A stretch of DNA of 64,000 nucleotides from Lethocerus indicus. Its lineage: Eukaryota; Arthropoda; Insecta; Hemiptera; Belostomatidae. The DNA is taken from positions 24,880,246 through 24,944,245 of the forward strand of contig JACDQD010000006.1 in assembly GCA_019843655.1 (NCBI GenBank), written 5' to 3'. The position numbers were made by a program, and so were the translations under genes. The notes under the pieces are model-generated. The model searched no databases. It was not told where the DNA came from and saw nothing but the letters and a program-made list of their open reading frames with translations. Position 1 is the first letter of the stretch; each line of letters begins with the position of its first letter. Below are positions 38,981-51,345 of the stretch, one piece after another.

Positions 38981-39204
38981 CATTTGTGCCCATAATTATG
39001 AAAGTGGTCTAAGTCATATATTTCTGGTTTCGAGATATTTAATGAATTGCTTTCGAATAAATTAACAAATATTTTTATATTATTATATTATATTAGTCTC
39101 GATTAATGGAAGTTTACTATGAATATGAAATTTTGTGTGAATTTCATATGAAAATGTATTTAAAGTTTGAATTGACTTAGACTTTCATAATTATGGGCAC
39201 ATTT
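38981..39204. mobile_element. MITE-like element with about 30-bp terminal inverted repeats
   Basis: The left end reads TGTGCCCATAATTATGAAAG and then TCTAAGTCA after a short GG insertion. The right end, reverse-complemented, reads the same 20 bases followed by TCTAAGTCA. The ends match over about 29 bases with one small indel. The roughly 160-base interior is very AT-rich and has no open frame of useful size, so the element would depend on a transposase from elsewhere. A clear target-site duplication could not be fixed, so the superfamily is left open. Confidence 0.72.
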
Positions 39205-40862
39205 ATTAAACCTCTAATAATTATTAATGTTTCGCTCAAGGTGCCTGTCGACTGGTTCTTTCAAAATTAATGTCTGAATTAATTGATTTCCCCTTCATCG
39301 TGAGCTCATGCCTGCCCTCGGTTCATCCTTTAGAATCCTCGTTTGGGACAATTGTCTTGGTTCCTGAGCAAAGAGCTCAATCACTGTCTACTGGTGGTTG
39401 GAGAAATCCGACAAGAAGGAAAACCTTAATCCACTTGTCCGTCTTGAGGAGCGCTCGTGTTTTATATCTTAAAAGTATAATAGGTATTCAAATAAAATGA
39501 AATTGAATAAAAATATTGGGTGGATTTTCTGTCGTTTTTCCTCTCTCTGATACCCCAATTTGGTCCATAGATTGAAGTGAAATTCCGTCAGCGACACATC
39601 TCCGACATTGGCCGGAGGTTAATGCGATGCGGATTTGTAAACGTTTTGACCGCGACAGCTCGTTATAAATGCCGGCTGATGTTTTTATGCAAATTGGAAA
39701 ATAAATCGGGTTTAGATTTGGACCAATTAGTCCGCTCGTTACTGCTATCTTTCCAAAATCGGATGAAGACCGTAAGCCCGGCGAGCGAATTAGCGCGCCC
39801 CGTTAAAAAAACACAACAAACGGGGACATTTCCGAAATTTTACTCCAAGGTAAAAATCCGGAAAGTAATACGGGACGGCTGTAAATTGCAACATTTAATA
39901 AATAGCTGGAGTTCGGGACGCGGCAGATAAGGCGGAAGCGATGTTACCCTTAGTTTCCCTGTGAGCAAGGGGTGAAAAAGAAATGGAGGAAAGACTTGTG
40001 GAAATCTATAGCGTCCGTTGGTAAAAAGAAACCGGACTTATAAAATACCTGTTGCTGAAATGTCGTCCGGTGGCCACTCCGCCCGATTGAATTCCCAATT
40101 ATATTTCGCCGATAAATCCCCTCTGAATTTGTATTACAAACTAAAATTCAAACCCTAATAGAAATTACTTCTACAGTTGTAGATTGTATTGTAAAACGCA
40201 GAAACAATTTATAGTGGCAATACATAATTCATAACAATTTCCTTAAGTCGAGTCTACTTAAAGTTTATCTTCGTTATTTAGTAAAGTAGAAAACCGGTTC
40301 TGAATATTGCGTTACAGTTTAGAATCGAGAATGAGATTTTGAAAAGTGATTTTTATGAACCGCGCAATAAAAAGTTCGTACATTAACGTCGCACAGCGGG
40401 GACAAATAATGGTGGAAATATCCCTGAAATTAATTTCGTAAATGGCCGATTTTTTTTTCTGTTTTCATTCCTACCATAGATCATTCCTCCGGGGAGCGGA
40501 AATTCCGGCCCGCTGCAGGAATTCGTCAAACGAATATTTCAGTAAACTCCTTGAAAAACCGGTCCCGCCGGCAATATATCAAGGGCCCCGATTTGCATAC
40601 TTTCATAATAAACAGGGGCGAACGGGGGTTTGTACCGCCGAGAAGATAAAAGCGGGTAGGCGACGTCACCGGCCCGAGGTCGGGGCCGTAGATAAATTAC
40701 TTTGATTCCGAGTTTGCGGCCTCATCCGCGGAGCTCTCCGACAAAAGGGAAGCGCCCCCCCACAAACAGGTGCCGACGGGGATAAAGGGCAAGGCGCCAC
40801 AATACCGGTCTATTGGAGGCCGGAGGGCTTAAAAAACCTCCCGACGCGCGGTCTACTTCCAG
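39205..40862. other. Single-copy DNA with a 117-codon unrecognised open frame
   Basis: The longest open frame is 39577-39930 on the plus strand (117 codons). It has a donor-like AAG|GTAAAA near 39849 and an acceptor-like CCATAG near 39570. The translation is basic and shows no motif I know. A frame of this length is expected by chance in 64 kb. The rest shows no gene or repeat. Confidence 0.3.
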
Positions 40863-41014
40863 ATATGGAACCAGGCCCCGCCGCCAGTTTTCACGCCCAG
40901 CTCAATGCAGCCCCGACACCGACCGCCAGAACCCGAGCCGCCTATGAAAGGGGGAAATGTGAAACGATGGGCCCTTTATTACGGGCAAGTGTGTCAACCG
41001 CACAGTCTCTCTAT
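40863..41014 (+). other. Unrecognised open frame with splice-like ends, possible exon
   Basis: A 50-codon stretch starts at ATG 40865. It is preceded by an acceptor-like CTACTTCCAG ending at 40862 and followed directly by a consensus-like donor GTAAGT at 41015. The translation begins MEPGPAASFHAQLN and is rich in Ala, Thr and Pro, with many GCC codons. No domain is recognised, no partner exon was found, and such short signals occur by chance. It is listed only as a place to look for transcripts. Confidence 0.13.
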
Positions 41015-41579
41015 GTAAGTTTTGAAAATACATATTTTCCGAATTGCAGGATGGACATATCCTGCAGCACTTTGTCAACTTATGCCCTTGAATATCAAAC
41101 CCCGAAAAGTCATATGATTAATACTGTTTTTCGCCCTGTTTCCTGGAATTTTCATCCCAGGAGCTAAATACAATGAAATGCTTTCACATTTGTTTTGTTA
41201 AAGAAATTAAGTTTTCCATTCCCGTACGATGTCGAATGCTTTTCTCGTCCGTAAGTCCTCGGATTCGTTGAGGTGTTCGGGCACGTCTTCAATCGAACGA
41301 AGTAGCTGCGTACGGGATTCGACAAATTAGGCAATCCTTACACGTTCTCACTTTGGCATCATACGGACATGAAACACGGGCGTATCGGTATAGTAGTTCA
41401 GCGCCCCGTAGCTAATAAACTAATTTATAGCAATACTATCCTCGACAACAATATACTCGGTTAAAGAATACATTTTAACCGACGATATTTTAGTCTATAA
41501 ATAGTAATTAAATTGAGATGGCCACGAGTCTTCTCCACTTTCAGTCTTCGCCACCGATACAGTCAATAGTAGTCATCGT

Positions 41580-41990
41580 CCTTTCATTGCACCGTTATTT
41601 CCATCAATTCTTTTCATAATGTAAAGCCAAAATCGCATAAAAGAATGCCAACTAGAGAACGTACTGTTCGAAATGTCTACGTACCGGGAGAAGTCTGGCC
41701 CAATTTTATTATAGACCAAATATAAAAAGTTACGATATTTTAGTTGATGAAGGCTCATCGTAAACTTGCGGTAATTAACCTCAGATAGCCGGGTTATGTT
41801 AGACCGGTATCGTCACCTCGCCACAGTCGGCAGCATTCCGTTATTAAATTAGAGGGTCGGATGTGTTGCCAATCGAACTTCCTTTCACTCCGTATCAATT
41901 CTCTTTTCACGGTGTAGAGCCGAAACCGAATGAAAAGAACGTTCTGTACGGCAGAACGCACCGTTCGAAAAGTCTACGTGCCGGTAGAAA
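41580..41990. repeat. Diverged direct repeat, two copies about 300 bp apart
   Basis: 41580-41693 and 41881-41990 align along their length. Both contain CCTTTCA, then ATCAATTC, CTTTTCA, GTA-AGCC, and later GTTCGAAA-GTCTACGT-CCGG-AGAA with scattered mismatches and small gaps. They look like two old copies of one roughly 115-bp sequence. No known family is recognised. Confidence 0.55.
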
Positions 41991-42493
41991 TCGCGGTTGG
42001 GGGCAAATTAGGAATAATTGCCGGCGGGGTGGAAAGTGTGAAAAACTGAGGCCGTTTCAATTCCACGCTTTTCCACTCGGGTTGGCGCCGTTTGTATCGC
42101 CGGGACGGCTTTTCTCGGCCGGCGCTGAGAACGTCGGCATTCTCGCCGCGGCAGTGCTCCATTTCAGTGCAGAATTCTGCGGTCTTTTCACAACCGACCG
42201 CCGGCTCCGGCTTTACGGAGGCGGGTGCAGTATTGTAGCGTCCCGGAGGTGTCAAGCTTTGTTCTTTCCCACTTTATTATCCTCAACGCCGACTGCGTTC
42301 CCTTTTCTCAGCACGATTATTTCACTTCCGGACTGTGTACGTTGCTTTCAGGCGATCACATTAATAAATCGACTATAAACTCGAATTAAAAATCGCTCCG
42401 ATGTATCGTACGAATTACGTAATATTCCCTAAATGTTCTAAACCTAAAACTTCCAGAAGGTTGGTTTAGAGAAATTACAAAATATTTAAAATT

Positions 42494-42730
42494 CCTGTTT
42501 TGTGATCTGCGAGGGGTTGGAATACCGTAGGTTTCGTGTGTTTCTCTCTCCTCTCGCCGGTTTCGACTGCTCGCCATCTTCAGTAGCGGTGTTCAGTCAC
42601 TTTGGCACTGTGACAGTGACGGTGCAGTGACGATGCCCAAAAAAACATCCTAAGTGATTAACACCGCTATTGAAGATGGCGAGCAGCCGAAACCGGTCTA
42701 ACGAAAGATCAAACCAGCGAGAGGAGACAG
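42494..42730. mobile_element. Foldback repeat family, member B (both arms present)
   Basis: This is the most complete member. A leader containing CTGCGAGGGGTTGGAATACC is followed by a left arm (42547-42593) ending CCATCTTCAGTAGCGGTGTT. A 66-base loop comes next, then a right arm (42660-42729) starting AACACCGCTATTGAAGATGG. The arms are reverse complements over their shared parts. The left arm lacks about 20 bases (GATC to TAGACCGG) that the right arm keeps; the loss lies between two GGTTT repeats. No coding sequence is present. Confidence 0.72.
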
Positions 42731-45545
42731 AAGCTTAGTGTAACTTAGTATAACTTCAATAAGAATTTTTAATCGAATCAGAAGTTCATCGTATCAGAAC
42801 TATATTGATTAATTGTCGTTTTTTAAAAGGTAGGTAATAAAATGATCCTAGAACTATCCTAGAATTTCAGTTGTATTTAGTGAAGCACCCACGCCAAATC
42901 ACCGTAGATAGTAGACGATACATTTCAATTTCTTGATCGTGGAATACGTCGAGGCTAAGGAACCGAGGTGGACCAAGCTAAGGATACCATTAGATTTCAA
43001 ATAGGGGGGTCCGTTCTGAGACTCCCCTCAAGGAGTGTTCTAAATGGGATTGGGGCGGCAAACAAGATCCCCCGCCCCGGACATATTGAATTTCCCGCCA
43101 ACCGCCCGGAGCAAATCAATCGAAAAACCCGATATAAAATATTGAATTTAAATTGAAAACGGGTAGACAGATGCCGGGGGCCGAGGTTACTCTAATTGAA
43201 CCGGCGGTGGAGGGTGCGGCCCTGTCTTCTTCTGGAGGGTGTTTTCACACACACCCCCCCGGTCCGACCACCCTTTTCTTGATGGAAACTTTTTCAATCT
43301 TCCAATATTCGACTTTTTCCCCCACTTTGTTTGCTCGTCGAGGAAGGGGGGGTGCGTGTGGGGCGGATCGTCGAGGAAGTATCGCCGTATTAAAAACAAA
43401 ACTAACGAACTCCATTAAGACGAACTGTGGGCCACTTTAGTGCGATACAAACGACCTGCCTGCCCCAATCCATCGAAACGGCATAATAATAGCCGGGGGC
43501 CGTATAATAGCTTCATCTCCAAAAGGTTCCATGCCAAATATACATATTGGAAAAGTTCCATGAGCCTTGTATACACCGCGGTCAATATTAAAAGCGGTAA
43601 GCCACTTTTTACGCCAGGTTTTTCTTGGAGTGAAGGATTTCAGTCGGACGAGTTGATTTTTCAGATTAATAATTATTAATTAGTCGAGTATTACTAATGA
43701 AAAAATATTTCATTATACTGTTGAGTGTATAATTTTGTGACTGACAAGCTACTGGTTGAATTATTTCCTAACATCATGCATTATAATTACTACGTAAAAA
43801 TACCAATCGTTTTCATAATGGAGAATTATAACAAATTTTGTTTTCAGTCTCCCCGGGCAGTATTCTCGGAAGAGGACAGGTATTTACACTTGCGAATAAA
43901 TCCGAGGGATGAAAATCAAATCAACCTTCCGATATAATATCTCTGTTCAAACAGCCGGAACAATCGGCTGTCCAATCATAAACATCATTCACCGTTTGTT
44001 CTTCGCTTTTTGGCCGGGCTAAGAATTATGTACGTCGGGCCAATTAAGCAAATTTCTGGATTTGATATTAAGTATTTGTCGATTGTACAACTGCTGTCCG
44101 AAAAATGAGTCACTGAATTGTGAGAGTACGTTCAGTCCATTTTACGTGGTTTCAAATTTAAAATTCTTCAAATTCACTATTAGAGACGAAATTAAAATCG
44201 CGCGGTTTTCAGTCCGGCCTAAAAAAAACATTCGTTCCGATTTACCCAGCAGCCCGAAACCAATCCCCATCGAGGAGTTCACAAATTTAAACGAACGCTC
44301 AGTCAGTTTGAACATAGCGCAATTTCCGCCCCCAGTTCCGAGTCCAAAATCCATCGAGAATGAAAATAAAAACAAGCCATTTTATTTCCATCCTCCTCTG
44401 GATATTTCCAACCGCAGTTCGGTTCGATGAGTCCATTGTACAGTTTAATTGGATGCCCTTGGAAATGTTGTTTATGTACGATGAGTGTTGTTTTTTTTAT
44501 TCTGAGAGCAGTTAGCGTTTGCCAATGCTACAATAAATATATATTTTATCGCAATTTATTTCCCTCGGGGAAACTGGGGAAAATTTTCTATTTCTGTTCG
44601 AAAATCAAACGCGAGGTGGAAATATCATTACTTGGGGGGAGGGGGTAGCCTCGTTATTCATAACGTCTTCGGCAAGCAGATGTAGCATCCTGTCAACACT
44701 GTTCCCGTGTCGGAGAATAATATGAAATACAGTAAGTGCTTCTACTACAGTCCATCTCATGTTGGATTGTAAGCCACAACATTGCATATTTTATTTCCTG
44801 TGGTTTCAGCTGCCCGCCATTCTCGGTCAGGCCTAAATGCTACATTATTGAGACAGTTCTGCGACAGCTCTTGGAGGAATAATTATACTCTCGTAACACT
44901 AACGCACTACCGGCGACTGTGTAAGGCAGAAGAGGTGCCGGATGACTATCCGCAATGTTTTACAACTGAACAACGTTTCTCGCTTCCTCCCCACTGTTCC
45001 ATTTGCCCTCCTACATTGTCTACGTGACGCCGTCTGTATTGGGCTGATACTTTATTCTCCCCCTAAATTGCTGAACATTTCCAAACCCCCCATTCGGAAG
45101 CCGAATCCGGTTTGTTTCGGAAATTTTCTGTTTAACGCGACCGTCCGTTATGACCCATGAAAATTCCCATTTTCATACAGCCTGTACAGCTATGTTGATT
45201 ATTTACGCTATCTTGCGTACTATTTTTTTATGGACATTAATTCAATAAATATGTAATTATAATAGAGCAAGTTTTATTTGCATTTATGTATTAAGCATTG
45301 ATAGAACGAACATTACTGCAATCAGTAAGATATATACACATTCTCATTTCAATCTACATAATGTACCTCGAAGCTATTATATGCTTTAGGTGGGACAAGT
45401 ATGCTAATGGATATTAAACCGTTTGCGTCGGATCTTCTTTACTTTCGGGTCTTCCACTTGATCGAGAATAGTACCGTTCCCGCTTTTTTTAGCGGTCGGT
45501 ACGAAAAAAGTGTAAACAGCAGAATTCAATTCATTATGATTTTAT

Positions 45546-45549
<4 letters not shown>
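42731..45549. other. Single-copy DNA, no gene recognised
   Basis: Open frames are short. The longest, 44062-44430 plus (122 codons), has a Pro/Ser-rich second half and an opposite-strand frame over the same DNA; no domain is visible in either. 43230-43400 holds GC-rich runs of C and G. No RNA gene was found. Confidence 0.35.

Positions 45550-45596
<47 letters not shown>
45550..45596. repeat. (TA)n microsatellite, about 23 repeats
   Basis: An uninterrupted alternation of T and A, about 46 bases, inside an AT-rich stretch. Confidence 0.95.
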
Positions 45597-45598
<2 letters not shown>

Positions 45599-46002
45599 CG
45601 TTAATGCCGTCCGACTGGAGTGGTCGTGACCTAAAATCAATCTCCAAGCGAATGCTGATCTCAATTTCCCTGGTTCAATTCCGAACTTGTAATGAAGTTT
45701 CGAGCGTCACTTCAATTGCAGTAAATTTACAATAAACATTTCCGCGAACTCTGCAGTCTATAAGCTGGTTTAATTTACTTTTTTAAATAAAAAGAAATAT
45801 ATATTTCACCCTAGACTTAACTTTAAGTACGGGCAGTCAACTCCTCGCTCCTGTATCCCTTGCGGTTGGCTTTGTAAGCTCATTTCGAAACACTTCGAAG
45901 CTGCAGAACCCCATTTCAAAGATATTCCCCAAAGGATTGAAGGTCCTAATTTCTTGAATTTTCTCATTCAATAAAATTTTATACTCCGAATTTAAAGACA
46001 AC

Positions 46003-46447
46003 CTATATTTTTACGGGGACGGCCGCATTTTTATTGCGAGCGGCCGTTATCGAGGGCTGTGTTGATGCATTGCCCCGGGATTCGGTGGGTTTTGGCGCGG
46101 CGGCATTAAATGGGGCCCCCGTTGCTGGGGATGAAGGGGATGAGGGGGCTGATGGATTAACATTCTGCTCTTTGGAAAATATATTGTTTTCAATTGGCGT
46201 TGTGTATGTGCGGCTTATGGGTGGCGGGCGGCGGTGGGGAAACGCCATGCATCTAATCGCTCCTCTTTTGCCGAACATAAATTCGGTGGCCCCGTTTTCA
46301 GCCGGCCGCTCGGCTGTTGCAATTTCGCGACAATTGGTGCAGTTTTCGTGGGCCGGGCTAATGCGGTTGAAAGGGGGGGAAGGGTTTCGTTTGTTTTCGC
46401 GCACCCCCGGCCATTTTATTCTGGATTTCGCGGAACGGCTCGATTAA
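46003..46447. other. GC-rich stretch open on both strands, no recognised product
   Basis: A CpG-rich stretch carries a 133-codon minus-strand frame (46003-46404, Ala/Pro/Ser-rich near its end) and an overlapping 137-codon plus-strand frame (46034-46447). Open frames on both strands reflect high GC as easily as coding. Neither translation resembles a known family. It could be an exon or a CpG-rich regulatory stretch; there is not enough to choose. Confidence 0.2.
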
Positions 46448-46563
46448 AACGGGGGGAGCCGGCGAAATTTCGAGTCCGTATTCGATGTAGATTGAACGGG
46501 AAAAACGAACAAAGTTCCAAAATAACACTAGAAGAATATGGTACTTGGCCTTTCACGAATCCG

Positions 46564-46586
46564 TATTGAAGGTAAAACCTTCAATA
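46564..46586. repeat. Perfect 10-bp inverted repeat with 3-base loop
   Basis: TATTGAAGGT, loop AAA, ACCTTCAATA. The stem is perfect and isolated in AT-rich sequence. It is too short for a miRNA precursor. It may be a small foldback or a chance palindrome. Confidence 0.8.
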
Positions 46587-49500
46587 TCCTATTCTGGATT
46601 GAAATGGGGTGGATCGAAAACAAAATATTTTATCCTCTGTTGGTTTAACGTATATTTAATTATTCGTCCCATTTCCTTTAACCATTGTTGGCAACAGTTT
46701 TATTATTGATTGGGTTGTCTCTACTAGTTAGCTTTAGGTAAATACGATTTACTTTATTGTCTCAACATTTATGAAATAATATTTAGAAAATATAAATAAT
46801 ATCACGAAACAAAATGTTCGTCTCTCCTCGTTAGTGTCTAAACCACTCAGATGGAAGTTCACATCGGGCTCCGAGCTCAGACAGTTTGGCGCCCTAGTTA
46901 CTATAGTGTTGTTAGTTATGCGAGTCAGCCTGCATCCGGCGAATATGCTACCAACTTTTAATTATTCGGCCAACATTGCGGTCCGGTCACAGCGGCGTAG
47001 TCCGATCTTGCAGTACGGCCTTTTGAAATCGCATAGGGGAAATAGCGTCCCTAAAGTGAACATGAGCTCGTCGATATGCGTTTCAATCGTTCTTGCGATT
47101 TTATCATAATTTCCAAATTGACTGCTCTTCACGAAATTCACGAAAATCAATTCCCGGGGCCGTCTGAATCTGTTTTATTTATTTAGCAAACCTTTCGCTG
47201 AGGTTGCTAAAGTTTCATTCACGTTCCTAATGCACTCGTTGAATCTCTCTCCTCTGTTACCCATCCATTATCGCCCCCACACTCACCACGACGTCTCTAC
47301 CCTAGAGATGTTCTGTAGACTGGAGGAGAAACGAGTAAACTTAAAAAAACAACTTTCCGCAATTGTATTTCCGCAACTATAAAGGTTGATTGCAACAATA
47401 AATTAAAAAACCTTTCGCGATGAACCGAACTATATTTACTGTATTGATCTTGACTCACAGAGGTAAACGTTTCATTAAAAACGTTCATCAGAATAAACAC
47501 GATATTACTTTCTTACTTCTTAGTCGTTCTAATATTTTATCGGACTTGAACGAAACCAGTGTACCGATTCTGTTCAGCACCAACATTTCATTGAAATATA
47601 CAGTAATTTTAAATTTGCCACTTATTAATAATAAAATAAATAAATGCTTGGAACTAGGAAAATGATGAGAAATATTGCAAGCCACGTTGATTGAGATTGG
47701 AACAGTCGTTTACTGAAACTTTAATATAGACCAAGACTCAATTTATCGACGACAGGTTAATTTTTAAAATATATGTATTGTGTGAAGCCGGCTCGCATGT
47801 AGTTTGTGACCCAATCGGCTTAATAGAGGCGACCGTGTGCCGGCCGGCCAGTGGCGTGACCGGCATAAAAGATAATTCAATTAATTCATTACCAACAAAA
47901 CGGGGCTATCGTCCATCTTTAGAGATCCTGGCTATTGCCAGGATGCATTTAATAATAATAAATAACAATAATTTATTTGCGCTGTTGCGTTGCTGTATTT
48001 TACCTTTGCCACAGTCCGGACGAAAAGCGGTGAGCGATTCTTCATTTCATCGATTGAGAAACTTCTCAAATGCGTAGTTGAAATAATACAAAGTAATATT
48101 TTACTTTGTGTGTGCCAGGGACGTTAGCAAGGAGCTGTTAACGCTTCAGAATTTGTTGTATGTTGTTTGTATAATTGTTCTCTACTGTGGCTGCTGTTAA
48201 AGTGAACCGTGGCCAGGGTAGAAATCCGTCTTGCCCTCCAGTGAAATGTGAAATCCCTTATTTTCGCTTCTCATCGCAGTCCCAACCTCAGGTTTCTAGC
48301 TGGCGGTCGTTCGGGGCGTTTCGTTGAACAAATTTCAACCGAATCGTCCCACCCACTTTTCTACTATTTCAAATATTCGCCCGACGATTCAACCGAAAAT
48401 ATTCGAACCGGGGATCAAATTTAATATAGCGTACAATCATGTAAATCCCAACGTGTACACACATTAATTTGCCCACATGAAAATGAAATAGCCGCACTTC
48501 CGATACTCAACGATTTTCTAATCGCATATTTATTCTAATTGAATTGATTAATCCTGAAATAGGTTCGCGGATAAAATAAAATACGATATAAGTGTGCCCA
48601 GCTGCGTTCCCGGTAAGCATTATTACTGGTTATTCTAATGAAAATATTCGATTAAATCTTCCAGTGTAAAACAGGCCCTTATTTTCGTAGTTCTATTCTT
48701 GTTGTTTCTTTACACCCATAAAAATAATGCGGCGTCCCCGGACATCTCATATTCGCATTAATTCGACCGAATTCCATTTCTAACGCCCTTATACAATATT
48801 TAAACAAGCGATGTGACGAATACAAAAATCTGACCGAGAGGGATAGGGAATAAAATAAAAAAAGATAAGAATGCGCCAAAATTTGAGATTTATTAAGGAA
48901 ATTGCACGTTTAAAGCGAGTTATTTATCAACAACAACCGTTCCATTAACCAGTATTTCTAAGACCATCTCCCTATGTGGAAAGTTGGTAATTAAATGAAA
49001 ATTAATATTTGCCGTCCTATCCCAGGGAAATTCGTTTTGTTCTCCCTGTCAAAAAGGAAAAAACACGGAGGAAGAGAGGGAAAACAGGAGAGCGGCGAAT
49101 AACCGGTCAAACGAAGCTTTGTTGAAATACATTTTAATAAAAGGCCTGAATTTTAAATAGCGGCCTTCCCCCCCCAATCAACTGGTTCTAATCACTGTCC
49201 ACATTCACAACAATCAGCCCTGTCAGCCAGAAACGGCCCACGAATAGCAAAACGAATGTAATTAACCGTCACTATTGACCTTGTTCATTATTATTTACCC
49301 CCAATCGTCCCCCAATTTTGATATAACAACGCTCGTTGAAATAGAATTGGATAACAAATTGTTTTAAGATACCTGTTTTTGGGGCCACCAAGGTTATTGT
49401 TGATATTCGGACGGTTTTAAATTGAATTTATGCCCACTATTTTAATAGTAATATTATGAGTTTGACGAGGTCAAGAAATGTATGTGAAATTACAGATATA

Positions 49501-51345
49501 TTCATATAGAGGAGATTATTCCTATAAATTAGGCCTGTTGGTGTAAATAACGATTATTATCCTTAATTTTTTGGGGATAAACTATTTTATAAGCTGGAAA
49601 AAATATATTTTCGGCATATTGAAACTGTACTCGATCGACAGTCAAATAAGCGAGCAGTGGAGAAAATATCGTACGAGCGAGATGTTAACACTGTAATTTA
49701 TAATGTAAAATTACTGGGAGTCCAGGCAGTAAGTTAGTTTCCATTTCCGCGGAATGTGCATCTCCCGAAGCAGGAATTCATCAATTTTCCATCCGTATTA
49801 TTGCTAGACCGCTTACTGCTAGACGCAACCTTCATTTACAACAAATGTAGAGCACCCAAGTTCCTCCCGTTTGCGCAAATGAGCGCGCTGTAAACTTCAT
49901 AATTGAAACCTTCGGGTTCGGGAACGAACCGGAGGGAATTAATGAACGAATCGGAATGAAAATTCACGTTCACCCGAGGCGATACCGGTTGACAACAGTC
50001 ATTGGGGTTCGGGTTCACCGGGCTCATCTCTCGTTTGACGGCCGTCCGACCGTGAAATTCCCGGGAAGGGGAAAACGCGCGGGGGCAACTAATGAGATCA
50101 AAAGGTCGCGCGGATGAGGGACCGCCGGCGGAATTTGCATAAAAGTGTTTTGAAACGAAACCCGGGTACGGGCTAAACGCGTCGCATTTTGTTTCGTGCC
50201 TCAAACGCCGGGAGGGCCTATTACAAATATACAAACGGGAAAGGGCATCGGGTCGTACCACCCATATATAAGCGGGGCGACCGTGTGGTAAATTTAGGAC
50301 TAAGAAAACCCGACCCTGATACACGAATAATACGTGTTATAGCGTATATAAATTCATGCTTATACTGAATATTGAACAATTAGAGTATAATAACATTAGT
50401 TGCATATTGTATACTTGTGTTGTTTGGAACTACCTGAATCCGCGCCCGTTGTCCCTCACGACAAGGGATTGACGTTGTCTAATGCGGTAATCGTAAACTT
50501 TACACCCCAAGCCTCCAAGGCTGTAAACATAAGCATTTGAGACGCTACAGTAGCGGATTTTGGCGAGGATCCATTAGGAACTAAACTTTTTTAATACTCT
50601 GTCTGGCAATTATGCCAGAAAACTTTCAAAAGGTCGCGTTGAAGTGGCGGAACGTATATTTCAAGTTCTAAACACTCTCTCATTTCGGCGTTCTTTCAGT
50701 CCGGATCCGGGCGAGGTTAAAGCCGATCGGTTTCTTGTTCGGCCGGGGGGGGGGCGTCATTTGTCTTCTTCTTTTCGCGGGCAACAATCGGTGCCCGCGC
50801 CCCCTCTTAGACCCCATTTCGTGCGTAATGGATACGGGAGACCCATTATGGGAGCGGGCCGGCGGCAGAATGGGAGCGGGCCATCGTTTTGTAACCTGAT
50901 GTTTTGTGCTCCCTCGACCCCACCAGCCCGAGAACACATTTTTCTTACTTTGTGCGCCACTAACTTATTATGCGTTGACCCGTTTCTCGGAGGGGGCCGA
51001 GACGATAAAACGGGTAACCCGAAACGCTCAAACTAGCAACGTTGTCTTGCGGCACATTAAACAATACTCGTATTTTTATTACGACCTGCCTAACATAGTG
51101 CGATCAACCGATATAAAAAAAGAAGTATTATAATATTTACATTAATATTAATCCAAAAGGTCCTAAATTAGTGCCTAAATACGGAAGGGATGGGGTTGAG
51201 GTTGTGTGTGTTCAGAAAATATGAAATAAACATTGTCAGGATTTGTTGGAACCTGTCATAAAAACTGTTGTGTAATACATATCCTCGGGGTCTTTTATAT
51301 CCTAAGAGATATTTATACCAATCGGCAAAATCCAAGTTCCGAACG
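46587..51345. other. Single-copy DNA, no gene recognised
   Basis: The region has many short open frames. The longest is 49836-50324 on the minus strand (162 codons, no known domain). A TATATAAG motif lies at about 50265 but has no supported gene downstream. 50644-51036 plus (130 codons) includes a G10 run and is also unrecognised. A 7-bp hairpin (ATCCTGG/CCAGGAT) lies near 47925-47944. Nothing else stands out. Confidence 0.35.

Noticed and set aside
45670..45700. tRNA-like GGTTCAATTCC box
   Set aside because: No pairing T stem and no cloverleaf on either side.
50264..50290. TATATAAG promoter-like motif
   Set aside because: AT-rich motifs of this kind are common here and no supported gene starts downstream.
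49836..50324. 162-codon minus-strand frame with a DALSR-like string
   Set aside because: One short string recalls Gypsy-type polyproteins, but the surrounding residues do not fit and no reverse transcriptase or integrase motif is present.
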